A stretch of DNA of 64,000 nucleotides from Blumeriella jaapii. Lineage: Eukaryota > Ascomycota > Leotiomycetes > Helotiales > Drepanopezizaceae. Under the pieces are notes generated by a model that saw only the letters and a program-made list of their open reading frames with translations, searched no databases and was not told the origin of the DNA. The position numbers and the translations under genes were made by a program. Shown one piece after another: positions 63,796 through 64,000 of this stretch (its first letter is position 1; the number at the start of each line of letters is the position of its first letter). The stretch spans positions 806,001-870,000 of the forward strand of contig VWND01000075.1 of the NCBI GenBank assembly GCA_009599575.1, written 5' to 3'.

Positions 63796-64000
63796 GGTTT
63801 GCCTTGGGACGAGGAAAGATGTGTATATATTGCGTATGTACTGTACTGTAGGTAGGTAGGTAGGGTACACACACACATGTGTGTATAGATATAAGTAAGT
63901 AAGTACTGAGGTAAATACACATGAACATAAAGGGAATATATAAAAATGTTTATATTTTTTTCACAAACCCATCCTTTCCCTCATACTTGCATTTGTCTCT

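Overview
The window is nuclear DNA of a filamentous ascomycete (Pezizomycotina). The coding regions are broken by short spliceosomal introns (46-122 bp, one of 384 bp) with GTAAGT-like donors and CTAAC/CTGAT-like branch sites. The gene families are typically fungal: cutinase, a Medusa-type conidiation regulator, a 2EXR-domain protein and a fungal mycosporine pathway. I cannot fix the genus from sequence alone.

Left part (1-25 kb), ordinary composition. Positions 1-8072 hold what I read as a mycosporine (UV-protective cyclohexenone) gene cluster. It contains the C-terminal thioester-reductase end of an NRPS-like enzyme (+, cut by the window edge), a sugar-phosphate cyclase of the demethyl-4-deoxygadusol synthase type (-), an O-methyltransferase (+) and a membrane-anchored ATP-grasp ligase (+). 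Together these can make 4-deoxygadusol, attach an amino acid, and possibly release an amino-alcohol product by reduction. The cyclase reading frame contains one apparent missing base. A decayed FAD monooxygenase lies just beyond. Then come a 171-aa orphan with a C-terminal CaaX box, a secreted PAF-acetylhydrolase-like protein that has lost its catalytic triad, a two-exon orphan, a five-exon cutinase with a 21-bp exon and a GC donor, a small basic protein, a small coiled-coil/CaaX protein, and a decayed MFS (allantoate-permease type) transporter.

Middle and right (25-64 kb) is very different. Long non-coding stretches are saturated with simple repeats. The most prominent is the pentanucleotide TACTG/CAGTA in both orientations, densest from 28.4 to 36 kb and returning from 50.5 kb to the right end. 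Others are GGAT, GAGT, CTT, CAC, TTG and GA tracts and homopolymers. Three convincing genes sit in this background: a MedA/Acr1-type developmental regulator (42.9-45.7 kb), a 2EXR protein with an expandable acidic repeat (48.4-49.5 kb), and a large arginine/glutamate-rich protein ending in a conserved fungal domain (58.9-62.0 kb, with one apparent extra base). Near 47 kb an 85-bp unit of unknown nature occurs three times, separated by T-rich tracts. The right end (62.2-63.8 kb) is an almost continuous mosaic of different tandem arrays. Most long open frames in the repeat-rich parts are artefacts of repeats and GC-rich sequence and were not called.
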